This document shows, piece after piece, positions 44,330 to 54,445 of a DNA stretch of 64,000 bases (the first letter of the stretch is position 1; each line of letters begins with the position of its first letter). The position numbers were made by a program, and so were the translations under genes. This DNA comes from JBAZUK01 sp041661445 (GTDB lineage: Bacteria; Chlamydiota; Chlamydiia; Chlamydiales; SM23-39). The stretch is taken from positions 124,001-188,000 of the forward strand of contig JBAZUK010000002.1 in assembly GCA_041661445.1 (NCBI GenBank). The letters are read 5' to 3'. The notes beneath the pieces were generated by a model. That model was not told where the DNA came from, searched no databases, and saw only the letters and a program-made list of their open reading frames with translations.

Positions 44330-45154
44330 ATGACCCAGAATATTCCTGCAACTATTCATACAACTAATAACATAGAGAACATAACTGATAAAATTAGAAG
44401 ATTGCCAAAAGTGGTTAAAGTGGCGTTAGCTGCAATTTCAATGCTATCGTCTTATGCTTTTTTGCCAGTCTTTTTATACCCGATCTCTTTTTGCGCGATA
44501 ATATTTTATACAACAAAAATATGGAACCCACCAGTTCCTCCAAGAACTATTGAAACCGAATCTCCAAAACCTTTATCTATATTTCGTCGTATTTATAATT
44601 ACTTTTTTTCTGAAGAAAGACTTTCTGAAACCCCTTCCCCTGTTATTTTTGAAACTAGCCGGAATTCAGCTTTTTATGACTCTTTTACTAGAACTCAAGC
44701 TCCAGCTCAAACCAATATTTATTATACTGTCAATCAGCCCTCATCAACAGTCTCTGGTTCAAGGCAAACTGAAACATATAGACAGGACGTCTCAAGCAGA
44801 GTTCCAGTTGGCACAGGACAGTTAACTCCAGGACCACAAAGATCGCAAACAAAAGTTCCTGACGGCAGTAGAATACCTGTTGGCACAGGACAGATTACTC
44901 AAACACCTGTAAGACAATATGACAGTTCAAGCAGAGTTCCGGTTGGCTCAGGACAATCGACTCCAGCGCCGCAAAGAGCGCCAACAAGAGTTCCTGACGG
45001 TAGCAGAATTCCAGTTGAAACAACATACACTCCAGCACCCCGAACTGCTGTAAGACGACAAGAAAGCGCTAGAGTCCCTGTTGGCAATGGAGAAATAACT
45101 CCCAGAACACAAGATGATCGCGAGACAAGAATTCAAATAGGATCAAGAACCTAA
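44330..45154 (+). CDS. Inc-like protein with SRVPVG repeats
   Basis: The function is unknown. The 274-residue protein has a two-lobed hydrophobic segment near residues 29-64 (VVKVALAAISMLSSYAFLPV, PISFCAIIFYTT). A Pro/Ser/Thr-rich region follows, then a repeat region with RVPVGTGQLTP, RIPVGTGQITQ, RVPVGSGQSTP, RIPVETTYTP, RVPVGNGEITP and a last RIQIGSRT. The spacing between repeats is about 20-22 residues. The hydrophobic pair plus extended repeat tail resembles inclusion-membrane proteins, which is inference. AGAGGATG precedes the ATG. Confidence 0.65.
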   Translation: MTQNIPATIHTTNNIENITDKIRRLPKVVKVALAAISMLSSYAFLPVFLYPISFCAIIFYTTKIWNPPVPPRTIETESPKPLSIFRRIYNYFFSEERLSETPSPVIFETSRNSAFYDSFTRTQAPAQTNIYYTVNQPSSTVSGSRQTETYRQDVSSRVPVGTGQLTPGPQRSQTKVPDGSRIPVGTGQITQTPVRQYDSSSRVPVGSGQSTPAPQRAPTRVPDGSRIPVETTYTPAPRTAVRRQESARVPVGNGEITPRTQDDRETRIQIGSRT

Positions 45155-45164
45155 GGAAATATAA

Positions 45165-45491
45165 ATGCATTGTTATAAATGCAATAAAAAATTAAATCTA
45201 CCAAGCAAAAAAATAAGCTTTAAAGAAACATGCCCTTTTTGCCAGGCTGACTTGCATGTTTGTAAAAACTGCAGACATTATGTTATTGGAAAACCGAATG
45301 ACTGCAATATTTTAAATATCGATTTAGTTCAAGACAAAGAGAAGAATAATTTCTGTGAAGATTTTTCTTTTAAGGACAAGTTAGAAAAACAAATTTATAA
45401 ATCAAAAGGTGAAATTAGTAAAAAATTATTTAAAAACTCAGATGACGATAGCCCGCCTAACAATTCTTTTAACTCTCTTTTCAAGAATTGA
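45165..45491 (+). CDS. Small zinc-ribbon protein
   Basis: The 108-residue protein has three Cys pairs at its N-terminus: CYKCNKK, CPFCQADLHVCKNC, and the late C...FCEDF. This resembles a widespread bacterial family with the pattern CPFC-x2-DLH-x-CKNCR ... DKE-x-NFC. The function is unknown, although zinc binding is very likely. AAGGAAATATAA supplies the ribosome-binding site. It is the last gene of the plus-strand group and converges with two small membrane proteins. Confidence 0.75.
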   Translation: MHCYKCNKKLNLPSKKISFKETCPFCQADLHVCKNCRHYVIGKPNDCNILNIDLVQDKEKNNFCEDFSFKDKLEKQIYKSKGEISKKLFKNSDDDSPPNNSFNSLFKN

Positions 45492-45493
45492 GA

Positions 45494-45748
45494 TCAAGCT
45501 TTTAATATTTTAATCGATGTAAATAAAAAGAAACCTAAAGCTATGGGCATGTAAACAAATGAATAATATGGAAAAGCGATTACGTATGGCGCTAATAAAA
45601 AACCGGAAAATCCAATAATTATAAATGTAATTATACTTGAGACCAAAGGATTGTTTTTTTTCTTTAGGAGATAATTTAAAAAGAAATTAAACCCCCAAAC
45701 TACAAAAAAGGTTATTATTATTTCAATAACATATCTGAAAATTAACAT
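45494..45748 (-). CDS. Small membrane protein, 84 residues
   Basis: Not recognised. The hydrophobic protein has about three membrane helices and a basic loop (NYLLKKKNNPLV). Its ATG shares one base with the stop of the upstream gene (TAATG), so the two small membrane proteins are translationally coupled and may act together. Confidence 0.55.
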   Translation of the reverse strand: MLIFRYVIEIIITFFVVWGFNFFLNYLLKKKNNPLVSSIITFIIIGFSGFLLAPYVIAFPYYSFVYMPIALGFFLFTSIKILKA

Positions 45749-46008
45749 TATTTAACCTTTTTTAAATCTACATTAATTCTTATTAAATCAAAAATTAACC
45801 AAATAACAAGAGAAAAAAGATATTGCGATACAGCAACATCAAATCCTATCATTAATGAGACTATTGGAAAAAGAATTATTGCAACTGATAAAAAAGATAA
45901 ATATATGACAAACGCTTTCTTGACGATCTTTGAAAAAAAATAGGATACAATTCGGGTCAATACTCCTACTAAAATTACAACAAATATAAAATTTTTAAAA
46001 ACATCCAT
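45748..46008 (-). CDS. Small membrane protein, 86 residues
   Basis: Not recognised. It has about three membrane helices and a charged C-terminal tail (RINVDLKKVK). AGGATAAG precedes the ATG. It is the first gene of a coupled pair of small membrane proteins and lies divergently from the amino-acid transporter. Confidence 0.55.
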   Translation of the reverse strand: MDVFKNFIFVVILVGVLTRIVSYFFSKIVKKAFVIYLSFLSVAIILFPIVSLMIGFDVAVSQYLFSLVIWLIFDLIRINVDLKKVK

Positions 46009-46195
46009 ATCTTATCCTATAAAATATTATCAATTTATATAGCAATTTCTTTTGATGATTAGCAAACAATATAAACCCAGGACGACCATAAAAATTTATT
46101 GAGCAAAATAAAAAAAAAATTTGATTTATTTTTAAATTAGTCTTTCTTTTAATATATAGTTAGTTTTTCATAATAACTCTAAAAAGAAGGAAAAA

Positions 46196-47623
46196 ATGTT
46201 TTCAAAACAAAAAACGATCAATGTTTTCATGCTCGCCATGATAAATGTCGCAGCTCTAGTCAATATAGGAAATTTGTCCCTTTCAGCAAAATATGGGTTC
46301 TCTGCAATTTTTTTCCTGATAGTCTCTTCACTATTTTTCTTTATTCCGGTTGCTATGATCTCAGCAGAGCTTGCAACAGGATGGCCGCAAAGAGGAGGAG
46401 TTTACATATGGGTCAAAGAAGCCCTAGGAGATAGCTTAGGTTTTTTGGCAATATGGCTGCAATGGATTGAAAACGTCATTTGGTACCCGACCGCTTTATC
46501 TTTTGCTGCGGTTAGTTTCGCTTATATTTTTGACCCAGAATTAGCGCAGAATAAAACTTTTATAATGACTACTATCATATCAGTATTTTGGCTCGCCACA
46601 TTTTTAAATTTCTTCGGAATGAAAATCTCAGGATGGATAAGTTCTATATGTGCTTTATTTGGCACGATTTTACCATCGGTTGTCATAATAACTCTAGCAG
46701 CTATCTGGCTTTTTTTAGGAAAAACTTCTCAGATTTCTTTTACATTAAAGGATTTTTTCCCATCATTTAATTCATTTTCACAGTTTGCGCTGCTTTCAGG
46801 AATTTTAATGTCTTTAAGCGGTCTTGAAATGTCTGCAGTACATGCAAAAGAAGTTAAAAACCCGACAAAAAACTATCCTATATCCATTCTTATATCAGCA
46901 ATAATAATTATTTTAGTTCTGTCTCTTGGTTCTTTAGCTATAGCAATTGTCATTCCATCTAATGATATTGAACTTCCAGCTGGGGCAATCGATGCGATTT
47001 CGAGATTTTTACAGGCTTATAACCTTCCAAAACTAAGTTCTGTTGTCGCTTTCTTTCTGACCATCGGATCTCTTGGAATGATCACAACCTGGTCAATTGG
47101 CCCAGTCAAAGGCATGTATGCAACTGCCGAGCATGGTGATTTGCCGATCTTCCTACAAAAATTAAACAAACACCAGTCTCCTGTACATTTGTTAATTGTT
47201 CAGGCAATCATTGTAACAATAATTACCTTTGTGTTTTTATTTACCCCAACCGTAAGCACTGCATTCTGGGTTTTAATAAATTTGTCAGCCCATTTGTATC
47301 AAGCAATGTATATTTTGATGTTTATCGCAGCAATCGTTTTAAGATACAAAAAGCCTAATGTTAAAAGAGCATATAAGATCCCTTTTGGGAATTATGGTAT
47401 AATATTTATCGGGTCGATAGGGATATTAGGAACTGCATTTTCTATGCTTATGGGATATTTTCCTCCAAGTCAATTACAAAAATATAACGTTTATTTTTAT
47501 GAAATATTTTCAATTGGCGGAACAATATTGTTTTGTGTTATACCCTTTGTTATAAGACATTTTAGAAAACCAGAGTGGCATTTAGAACACAAAAAAAATA
47601 TGGCTAAATATGATTCTAATTAA
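46196..47623 (+). CDS. APC-superfamily amino-acid antiporter (GadC-like)
   Basis: The 475-residue protein has about 12 membrane helices and the APC features of a glutamate/GABA-type antiporter: NIGNLSLSAKYGF in helix 1, ELATGWPQRGGVYIWV near helix 2-3, LSGLEMSAVHAKEVKNP in the helix 6 region, and TTWSIGPVKGMYATAEHGDLP. Chlamydiae use such antiporters for amino-acid exchange. The substrate is not predictable. AGAAGGAAAAA is a good ribosome-binding site. glmS follows after 18 bases on the same strand. Confidence 0.88.
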   Translation: MFSKQKTINVFMLAMINVAALVNIGNLSLSAKYGFSAIFFLIVSSLFFFIPVAMISAELATGWPQRGGVYIWVKEALGDSLGFLAIWLQWIENVIWYPTALSFAAVSFAYIFDPELAQNKTFIMTTIISVFWLATFLNFFGMKISGWISSICALFGTILPSVVIITLAAIWLFLGKTSQISFTLKDFFPSFNSFSQFALLSGILMSLSGLEMSAVHAKEVKNPTKNYPISILISAIIIILVLSLGSLAIAIVIPSNDIELPAGAIDAISRFLQAYNLPKLSSVVAFFLTIGSLGMITTWSIGPVKGMYATAEHGDLPIFLQKLNKHQSPVHLLIVQAIIVTIITFVFLFTPTVSTAFWVLINLSAHLYQAMYILMFIAAIVLRYKKPNVKRAYKIPFGNYGIIFIGSIGILGTAFSMLMGYFPPSQLQKYNVYFYEIFSIGGTILFCVIPFVIRHFRKPEWHLEHKKNMAKYDSN

Positions 47624-47641
47624 TTATTTCAAAGGATTTTT

Positions 47642-49474
47642 ATGTGCGGAATTTTCGGTTATTTAGGAAAAAAGAATTCAATACAGCAATGTTTGCAAGG
47701 GTTAAAGTTATTAGAATACCGAGGTTACGATTCAGCCGGAATAGCTGCAATCAAAAACGGAAAACTGATTTATTATAGAGCCTCCGGAAAAATTGCTGTT
47801 TTAGAAAAAAAAATCAATTTAAAAGATCTGCCTTTAAGTTTAGCGATAGGCCATACAAGATGGGCGACCCACGGAGCGGCAATTGAAAAGAATGCTCATC
47901 CTCATCTCGATCATAAAAATAATCTAGCTCTTGTGCACAACGGGATCATTGAAAATTATGAAGTCTTAAAAAAAGATTTAATATCTAAAGGCATAAAATT
48001 TAAATCTCAGACAGACACAGAAGTAATTGCTCAATTGATTTCATTAAATTATGTAGATGATTTGCAGGAAGCAACGAAAAAAACTTTAAAAATGCTAAAA
48101 GGTTCTTTTGCTATTGTTGTCATTCACAAAAAACATGAAAATGAAATGGTTGCAGCTGCCAGGGAATGTCCTCTTGCCATCGGTTATGATGATCAAAAAG
48201 ATGAGATAATCGTTTCTTCCGATCCAAATGCTTTTTTAGGTCGTAATTTAAATGTGATTTTTTTAAAAAATGATGAGATCGCCTATATTAAAAACAAAGA
48301 AATTTTAGTTTTTGATATCAATCATAATATCGTCGATAAGAAAATTGAAAAACTAAACAGCAAGAGCATAAGTTTCTCAAAGAATGGTTATGATCATTTT
48401 ATGTTAAAAGAAATTTATGATCAGTCTATTACTATCCAGCAGGCATATTTAGGAAGAATTACTGCAGAAAACACTAAAGTTGAATTTGATAGCTTGACTT
48501 TAGATGAAAATTATCTATCAAGCATTAATCATATAATAATAACTGCATGCGGCACCTCTTATCATGCAGCCCTAATAGCCTCTTCATTTTTACAAGACCA
48601 TGCTTCAATACTTACAACTTGTGAAATCTCTTCTGAATTTCGTTTTAAAAACATACTAATTACCCCTAACACTTTGGTTATAGCAATTTCTCAATCAGGA
48701 GAGACTGCTGATACAATATCTGCTATTAAAGCAGCCAAAGACAAAGGGGCTAAAATCTTAAGTATAATAAACGTTAAGAATTCCAGCATCTCAAGAATTT
48801 CAGACAGCTCGATTTTCTTAAATGCCGGTCCTGAGCTAAGTGTTTGTTCAACAAAAGCTTTCACATCTCAAATAACTGTGCTGTATCTTTTTACCATGTT
48901 TATGGCTAATTTAAGAAAAACTAAAGATGGAACAATTCAAAATTTTTTAACAGAACTTAAAAAGGTACCAATTCAAATTAAAAAGATTCTAAAAAATGCC
49001 GATGCTATTAAAGAAAAAGCAGCAAAATATTCTAAATATGATAGTTTCTTTTTCCTAGGAAGAAATTTAATGTATCCAACAGCTATGGAGGCTGCTTTAA
49101 AACTAAAAGAGATTTCTTATCTGAATGCAAATGCCTATCCTGCAGGAGAGATGAAGCATGGCCCTTTAGCCTTAATAAATTCAAAACTTCCTGTAATTGC
49201 TTTTTGTTCAAACATCAAAACTTATGATAAAATGCTCTCTAACATTATGGAAGCAAAAACCAGAAATGCTCCGATTCTTGCTTTTGCAACAAAAGACTCT
49301 CCGGGGATCGAAAGCATTGCAGATGATATTATCTGGTTAGAACCTACTATTGATGAACTATCTATTTTTCAAGCTTCTGTCGCAGGACAGCTTTTTGCAT
49401 ATTATATTGCAAAAATGAGAAATACAGACATCGATCATCCAAGAAATCTGGCAAAGTCAGTTACAGTTGAGTAA
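47642..49474 (+). CDS. glmS: Glutamine-fructose-6-phosphate aminotransferase
   Basis: GlmS makes glucosamine-6-phosphate for peptidoglycan and lipopolysaccharide. The sequence begins MCGIFGYLG with the N-terminal nucleophile Cys2. The glutaminase domain has TRWATHGAA and VHNGIIENY. Two SIS sugar-isomerase domains follow (CGTSYHA, ISQSGETADT, GRNLMYPTAMEAALKLKE), ending with the conserved DHPRNLAKSVTVE. 610 residues is the standard length. AAAGGA precedes the ATG. Confidence 0.97.
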   Translation: MCGIFGYLGKKNSIQQCLQGLKLLEYRGYDSAGIAAIKNGKLIYYRASGKIAVLEKKINLKDLPLSLAIGHTRWATHGAAIEKNAHPHLDHKNNLALVHNGIIENYEVLKKDLISKGIKFKSQTDTEVIAQLISLNYVDDLQEATKKTLKMLKGSFAIVVIHKKHENEMVAAARECPLAIGYDDQKDEIIVSSDPNAFLGRNLNVIFLKNDEIAYIKNKEILVFDINHNIVDKKIEKLNSKSISFSKNGYDHFMLKEIYDQSITIQQAYLGRITAENTKVEFDSLTLDENYLSSINHIIITACGTSYHAALIASSFLQDHASILTTCEISSEFRFKNILITPNTLVIAISQSGETADTISAIKAAKDKGAKILSIINVKNSSISRISDSSIFLNAGPELSVCSTKAFTSQITVLYLFTMFMANLRKTKDGTIQNFLTELKKVPIQIKKILKNADAIKEKAAKYSKYDSFFFLGRNLMYPTAMEAALKLKEISYLNANAYPAGEMKHGPLALINSKLPVIAFCSNIKTYDKMLSNIMEAKTRNAPILAFATKDSPGIESIADDIIWLEPTIDELSIFQASVAGQLFAYYIAKMRNTDIDHPRNLAKSVTVE

Positions 49475-49487
49475 TTCAAGGGCTACC

Positions 49488-50939
49488 ATGAAATTAAAAA
49501 AAATCTTTTTTATTATTTTCTGCTTTATCTTTCTATCAATAATATTTATATTAGCGATACCTTCTATTCTTTCCTCAAAAATCGGAATTAAATTTTTAAA
49601 AAATCAGATTGAAAAACAAACAAATTCGATTATAGAAATCGAATCTTTAAAACTATCGTGGCTAGGTTCTCAGTCAATAAAAAATTTATCATATAAAGAC
49701 TCTAACATAGATTTAAAAGTTGACGCAATTACAACAAACTCGGGTTTGATTTCTTTTTATAAATCGTTAAATTATTATAAAAACCTCGGGTTTGCCGGAA
49801 ATACAGAGATAGCAAACCTGTACGTAGATTTTCATATTCCCAACTTTCCAAAATCCAATTTTTATAATGTTTATGCTTCAATCAAGTCTGCTGACAAGAA
49901 ATTAAAATCTGTTAATATCTCAGCAAAAACAAAAGAAAATACGACCGAAGGCAGTTTACTTGCTTCTATTGAGATTAACAACACTAGGACAATCACAAAA
50001 ATTGAAGGTAAAAACATTCCAACACTTGGGATAGATCAACTTCTATTTTATAAAAAAAAACCATATCAAAAGCTCCTTATTCAATCTATAGGACCATCAT
50101 TTAATATCAGCATTAACTCAGATCTCAATAATTTATCAGGGCCTATAAATATTGATTTTGTATCTGAATTTTCTAGAGGAAAAATTAATTTTTTCATCGA
50201 GAACAATATCCTATCCTTAAAAGATACCGCCACCTTCTCTTTAAATTTACCTCCGATCAATCCGCCATTTATTAAAAATCTCAATTACCTCAGGTCTGAA
50301 ATGGGACATCCTATTGTTTTAAAAATTTTCAGTGATGGTTTTTCACTTCCAATTAAGCCATTTGAAATAAAAAATTTTAAAATCAAACATGCCTTTCTAG
50401 ATTTAAACAAGCTGATTGTTTCTAATACTGGAATCATTCAAACAATATCAAATATTTCTAAAATGGCGCCGAACGATCTTGTTTCAATATGGTTTACCGA
50501 TATCAATCTTCAGCTGCAAGATGGAATAATATATACCGACAGAATGGATTTTTTAGTTGATGATACAATACATATGTGCACATGGGGAAATATCAATCTA
50601 TTAGAAAAAAGTTTGCATTTGTATCTTGGAATTACGCAAGAGATTCTTCAAAATATTTTTGGAATAAAAAATTTACCCGAAGAATATATCATTAAAATCC
50701 CGATAAAAGGCTCTATCGAAAATCCCAAAATAGACGTATCTTCTGCCACAGCTAAAATTTTAGCTTTGTCGACACTTCAATCATCTAGCAAAATCGGAGC
50801 ATTGATAGGCAACGTAGTTACCCAATTTCAAAATGATAAGAATATTCCAAAACCCAAAAAACCATATCCTTGGGAAAGAAAGACTAATAAAAAACAAAGT
50901 TCTAAGAGCAATATTTTAGATATCTTTAAGAAAAAGTAG
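49488..50939 (+). CDS. AsmA-like membrane-anchored protein
   Basis: One N-terminal hydrophobic helix (IFFIIFCFIFLSIIFILAIPSIL) anchors a long, beta-rich, mostly polar domain. The N-terminal stretch KIGIKFLKNQIEKQTNSIIEIESLKLSWLGS resembles the start of AsmA/YhdP-type proteins that span the periplasm and move lipids. A C-terminal LGITQEILQNIFGIKNLPEEYIIKIPIKGSIENPKIDVS-type stretch (residues about 390-430) supports this. The C-terminus is basic. The ATG at 49488 (483 residues) has AAGGG upstream and follows the glmS stop by 13 bases. The family assignment is tentative. Confidence 0.6.
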   Translation: MKLKKIFFIIFCFIFLSIIFILAIPSILSSKIGIKFLKNQIEKQTNSIIEIESLKLSWLGSQSIKNLSYKDSNIDLKVDAITTNSGLISFYKSLNYYKNLGFAGNTEIANLYVDFHIPNFPKSNFYNVYASIKSADKKLKSVNISAKTKENTTEGSLLASIEINNTRTITKIEGKNIPTLGIDQLLFYKKKPYQKLLIQSIGPSFNISINSDLNNLSGPINIDFVSEFSRGKINFFIENNILSLKDTATFSLNLPPINPPFIKNLNYLRSEMGHPIVLKIFSDGFSLPIKPFEIKNFKIKHAFLDLNKLIVSNTGIIQTISNISKMAPNDLVSIWFTDINLQLQDGIIYTDRMDFLVDDTIHMCTWGNINLLEKSLHLYLGITQEILQNIFGIKNLPEEYIIKIPIKGSIENPKIDVSSATAKILALSTLQSSSKIGALIGNVVTQFQNDKNIPKPKKPYPWERKTNKKQSSKSNILDIFKKK

Positions 50940-50955
50940 ACATCTTGAATATTTA

Positions 50956-51579
50956 TTAAATGAAGGAAAGATCTTTTTTGAGAAGATAACCATAATATTC
51001 AACTACTTCCCCGCTCGATGTAAAACCTAGAATTTTTTCGCAATGTTTTATAGAAAAGCCAGCACTTTGAAAAACCTTTTCTATAGATTCTTTATCATAG
51101 GTGAAGATTTCAAGTTTTTCCTCTTTATCTCTAGGCAATTTTGCTGGAATGCTAAGACCGAAAATTCCATGATTTTTTAAAACACGAAATATCTCTTTAA
51201 ATAAAGCTTTAGGATCATTTATAAATTCCATCACTCCTAACAGGACTGCTGCATCAAATTCTTTATCGTTAAACGGCAAATCTGTTTCCAAAGACATGCA
51301 GAAAAGTCTTTGAAAAGGTAGTTTTTGAGCTCTTTGGATCATTTCGGGAGTTATATCTATTCCAGTAACTTGAAACCCAGCCTTAAAAAATTCTATTGAA
51401 CTTAACCCCGTTCCGCATCCCAAATCCAAAATATTTGCTTCAGAGATTTTACAATCTAAATCTTTAACGACCCACTTTGGAATTTTTTCATAAGCCACAT
51501 AATCTTTTCCTTTCAATACCAAATCATCATATTCGGGAGCAAGTTGATTATATAGATCTATAATTTTTTTTGATGACAT
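50956..51579 (-). CDS. Class I SAM-dependent methyltransferase
   Basis: The 207-residue protein begins with LYNQLAPEYDDLV, common in small-molecule methyltransferases, then motif I ILDLGCGTGLSS near residue 46, the acidic VTGIDITPEMI, and FDAAVLLGVMEFINDP. The substrate is unknown. It converges with the AsmA-like gene and lies divergently from the permease at 51749. Confidence 0.82.
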   Translation of the reverse strand: MSSKKIIDLYNQLAPEYDDLVLKGKDYVAYEKIPKWVVKDLDCKISEANILDLGCGTGLSSIEFFKAGFQVTGIDITPEMIQRAQKLPFQRLFCMSLETDLPFNDKEFDAAVLLGVMEFINDPKALFKEIFRVLKNHGIFGLSIPAKLPRDKEEKLEIFTYDKESIEKVFQSAGFSIKHCEKILGFTSSGEVVEYYGYLLKKDLSFI

Positions 51580-51748
51580 ATAATTTTAATTTAGATTATC
51601 TATAACTATAACTTATATTTAAAAATAATTAAAACAAAAAATATCATCTCTTTTTTTTATTTAAAGATATAATCAAAAAAAATTATATTTTTTTTATTTC
51701 TAAAAAAAAAGAAGAGAGTTATATCTTCTTATAAAAGCAAGGGTAATA

Positions 51749-53128
51749 GTGAAAAAATTTTTATCTTTTCACCGCGGGCTGAAATCTCGCCATGTAAGTT
51801 TTATTGCACTAGGTGGAATAATCGGATCTTCATTTTTTTTAGGAACAGGTTACGTTTTAAATCAGGTTGGACCTTTTGCTTTTATAGCCTATGCTCTAGG
51901 CGGTTTAATTACCTTTCTCACAATGGCATGCCTGGCAGAACTTTCTGTAGCAGTTCCTATTCATGGATCTTTTGTGAGATATGCCTCAAAATTTATATCT
52001 CCAAGCTGGGGATGCGGAGTCGGATGGTCTTACTGGATAAACTGGGTCGTATATATTCCCTCGGAATGCATTGCCGCGGGAATTTTAATGCATAGTTTTG
52101 TTCCTGAGCTTCCGGTATATTTATGGTCTGTAATATTTGGGATTTTGATAACTGTCATTAACTTAAGTGATGTTAAAGCCTTTGGCGAAATGGAATTTTG
52201 GTTGTCATTAACTAAAATGATTATTTTATTTGGATTTTCTCTATTAGCAATTTTAATATTTTTTGGTCTCATCGGATCTCAAAAGCCTGAAATTATCGGT
52301 ACTAAATATTTGATAACTCATAAAGGTATTTTCCCAAACGGATTTGCCGTATTATTTATAAACATGGTAGTTTTAATTGCAAACTTCCAGGGCTCAGAAA
52401 TTATTGGTCTGAGCGCCGCTGAGTCAGAAGACCCTAAGAAAAACATTCCTCGAGCCTTAAAAAAAGTAACCTATCGCCTGATTCTTCTTTATTTTATCCC
52501 TATATTTCTTTTAGGTCTTATTTTCCCTTGGGAAAAAGCTAATCTTTCAGGAAGTGTTTTTGCCGTAGCCCTTCATAGCTATGGGCTAATCCATATAGCT
52601 CATGTTTTTAGTTTTCTAATTATTGCAGGGGCCATTTCTTGCGCTAATTCAGGATTATATGCCGCAACAAGATCATTACACACTCTTTCTTTGATGGGAA
52701 TGGCCCCACCCTTTTTAAAAAAGGTAGATAAAAACGGCGTGCCTATCGTAACAAGTTTGATAACTCTTGGTGTTGTTTGGATGATGCTGATCATTTCATT
52801 TTTTCTCTCGGCACATAAACTTTATGCCAATCTTTTGGCCCTCTCTGGTTTTACTGGATCTATCAGCTGGATATCTATTTGCTGGTCACAGCTGCGTTAT
52901 CGTAAAAAGCTAAAAGCTAAAATGCAAAACGACATGTCTCTAGAATTTAAAATAAAAGGATTTCCTTATATCACCCTTTTTGCTATTTGGATACAAATCA
53001 TTTGTTTATTAATTGTATTATTTAACCCTGATCTAAGATCTTCTTTTTATTTCGGTGTTCCTGCTTTGGTTGTTCCCATTTTGATTTATAAATATCTAAC
53101 TCTCAAAAACAAAAAAATTATTACATAA
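51749..53128 (+). CDS. AAT-type amino-acid permease (APC superfamily)
   Basis: The 459-residue protein has the amino-acid transporter family start LKSRHVSFIALGGIIGSSFFLGTG, MACLAELSVAVPIHGSF, and the helix 6 region NFQGSEIIGLSAAESEDPKKNIPRA (residues about 212-236). About 12 helices are predicted. It imports an amino acid, possibly basic or aromatic, but this cannot be read. The start codon is GTG with AAGGG seven bases upstream. Confidence 0.9.
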   Translation: MKKFLSFHRGLKSRHVSFIALGGIIGSSFFLGTGYVLNQVGPFAFIAYALGGLITFLTMACLAELSVAVPIHGSFVRYASKFISPSWGCGVGWSYWINWVVYIPSECIAAGILMHSFVPELPVYLWSVIFGILITVINLSDVKAFGEMEFWLSLTKMIILFGFSLLAILIFFGLIGSQKPEIIGTKYLITHKGIFPNGFAVLFINMVVLIANFQGSEIIGLSAAESEDPKKNIPRALKKVTYRLILLYFIPIFLLGLIFPWEKANLSGSVFAVALHSYGLIHIAHVFSFLIIAGAISCANSGLYAATRSLHTLSLMGMAPPFLKKVDKNGVPIVTSLITLGVVWMMLIISFFLSAHKLYANLLALSGFTGSISWISICWSQLRYRKKLKAKMQNDMSLEFKIKGFPYITLFAIWIQIICLLIVLFNPDLRSSFYFGVPALVVPILIYKYLTLKNKKIIT

Positions 53129-53242
53129 AATATCAATGTTCCGCAAAAAGCAACCTTATTTGCAAATTGCTTATTTTTTTTAAATAAAAAACTCTAAAAT
53201 AAAAATTAAGCTTTCAAAAAACAGAACTATCTTGCGGGATAA

Positions 53243-54445
53243 TTATATGGAATTTGCTGCAATGAAGGCTGTTGTCCAGGCATTTTGTAAATTATATCCT
53301 CCAGTTATTCCATCAACATCTAAAATTTCGCCGGCAAAATACAGATTTGAACAAATCTTGCTTTGCATTGTTTTAAAATTTACTTCAGATAAAGTAACTC
53401 CGCCACATGTCACAAATTCGTTTTTATTAACGCCTTTTTCATCAATAGCAAAAACATCGCCTGTTAATTTTTTTGTTAGATTAATAAGATCGCTTTTAGA
53501 AATATCATTCATCTTTTTTCTAAGATTTTGAGAGGCTGAATCTAATAGAGCTCCCCAAAGATTTCTTGGAAGATTAAATATATTTGATAAATACAAAAAA
53601 TTATTAGGACAATTATTTTTTAATTCAAAAAGTCTTTTGAAGATCTCATCTTGAGATATACCAGATAGCCAATTAATTGAAATTTTTGCTTCATAATTTT
53701 TTTCGTTTAAATATTTTGCCGCAAAAGAAGATAAAGATAAAATCACAGGTCCCGAGAAGCCGAAGTGTGTGATTAAAATGGATCCGCTTTGAGAAAAAGC
53801 CGTATCTTTAATTTTGACTTCTACAGGGTTGTGTGTAACTCCGCTCAAATCTTTTAAATAAGAAGTTTTGGAATTAAATGTAAAAAGCGATGGAATAGGC
53901 TTTTGAATAGTATGCCCAAATTGTTTAGCAAGATCATAACCCTGAAGATTATTACCAGTTGCTAAAATTAAATTTTTAGTAAAAATTTTTCGACCATTGT
54001 GATCGATTTCAAAAAAATTATTGTTTTTTAAAATATCTTTTAAAACAAAATCAAAAAATATTTCAATTTCCAATTTTTTTATCTCTGTCAAAAAACAATT
54101 AATAATTGTTTGAGATTTATCAGAAACAGGAAATACCTTGCCATTATCTTCAACTTTTAATGCAACTCCTTTGGATTCAAACCAATTTATTGTCTCTCTA
54201 GGACTGAAACTATACAAAGGGCCAAGCAGTTCCTTAGAACCACGCGGATAATTCAAAACAAGTTTTCTCGGCTCAAAACATGCGTTAGTCAGATTGCATC
54301 TTCCTCCACCGGTAAGACTTAATTTGGTTAAAAGAGAAGAAGATTTTTCTAAAATTAATACTTTAGATCTCGGTTTTTTTTCTTTAAATGCAATAGCAGA
54401 AAAAACTCCTGCAGCGCCGCCACCTATTATTATTAAATCATACAT
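53243..54445 (-). CDS. HI0933/YhiN-type FAD-dependent oxidoreductase
   Basis: The 400-residue flavoprotein begins with the dinucleotide-binding motif DLIIIGGGAAGVF and continues with SLTGGGRCNLTN, a signature of HI0933-type proteins. NLILATGN follows, and the C-terminal GEILDVDGITGGYNLQNAW is typical. The biological substrate is unknown. It is convergent with the permease at 51749 and divergent from the MFS gene at 54661. Confidence 0.9.
   Translation of the reverse strand: MYDLIIIGGGAAGVFSAIAFKEKKPRSKVLILEKSSSLLTKLSLTGGGRCNLTNACFEPRKLVLNYPRGSKELLGPLYSFSPRETINWFESKGVALKVEDNGKVFPVSDKSQTIINCFLTEIKKLEIEIFFDFVLKDILKNNNFFEIDHNGRKIFTKNLILATGNNLQGYDLAKQFGHTIQKPIPSLFTFNSKTSYLKDLSGVTHNPVEVKIKDTAFSQSGSILITHFGFSGPVILSLSSFAAKYLNEKNYEAKISINWLSGISQDEIFKRLFELKNNCPNNFLYLSNIFNLPRNLWGALLDSASQNLRKKMNDISKSDLINLTKKLTGDVFAIDEKGVNKNEFVTCGGVTLSEVNFKTMQSKICSNLYFAGEILDVDGITGGYNLQNAWTTAFIAANSI

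Noticed and set aside
53148..53172. Possible terminator AAGCAA/TTGCTT after the permease at 51749
   Set aside because: Only a 6-base-pair stem with a 13-base loop. A T run follows, but the evidence is too weak to list as a feature.
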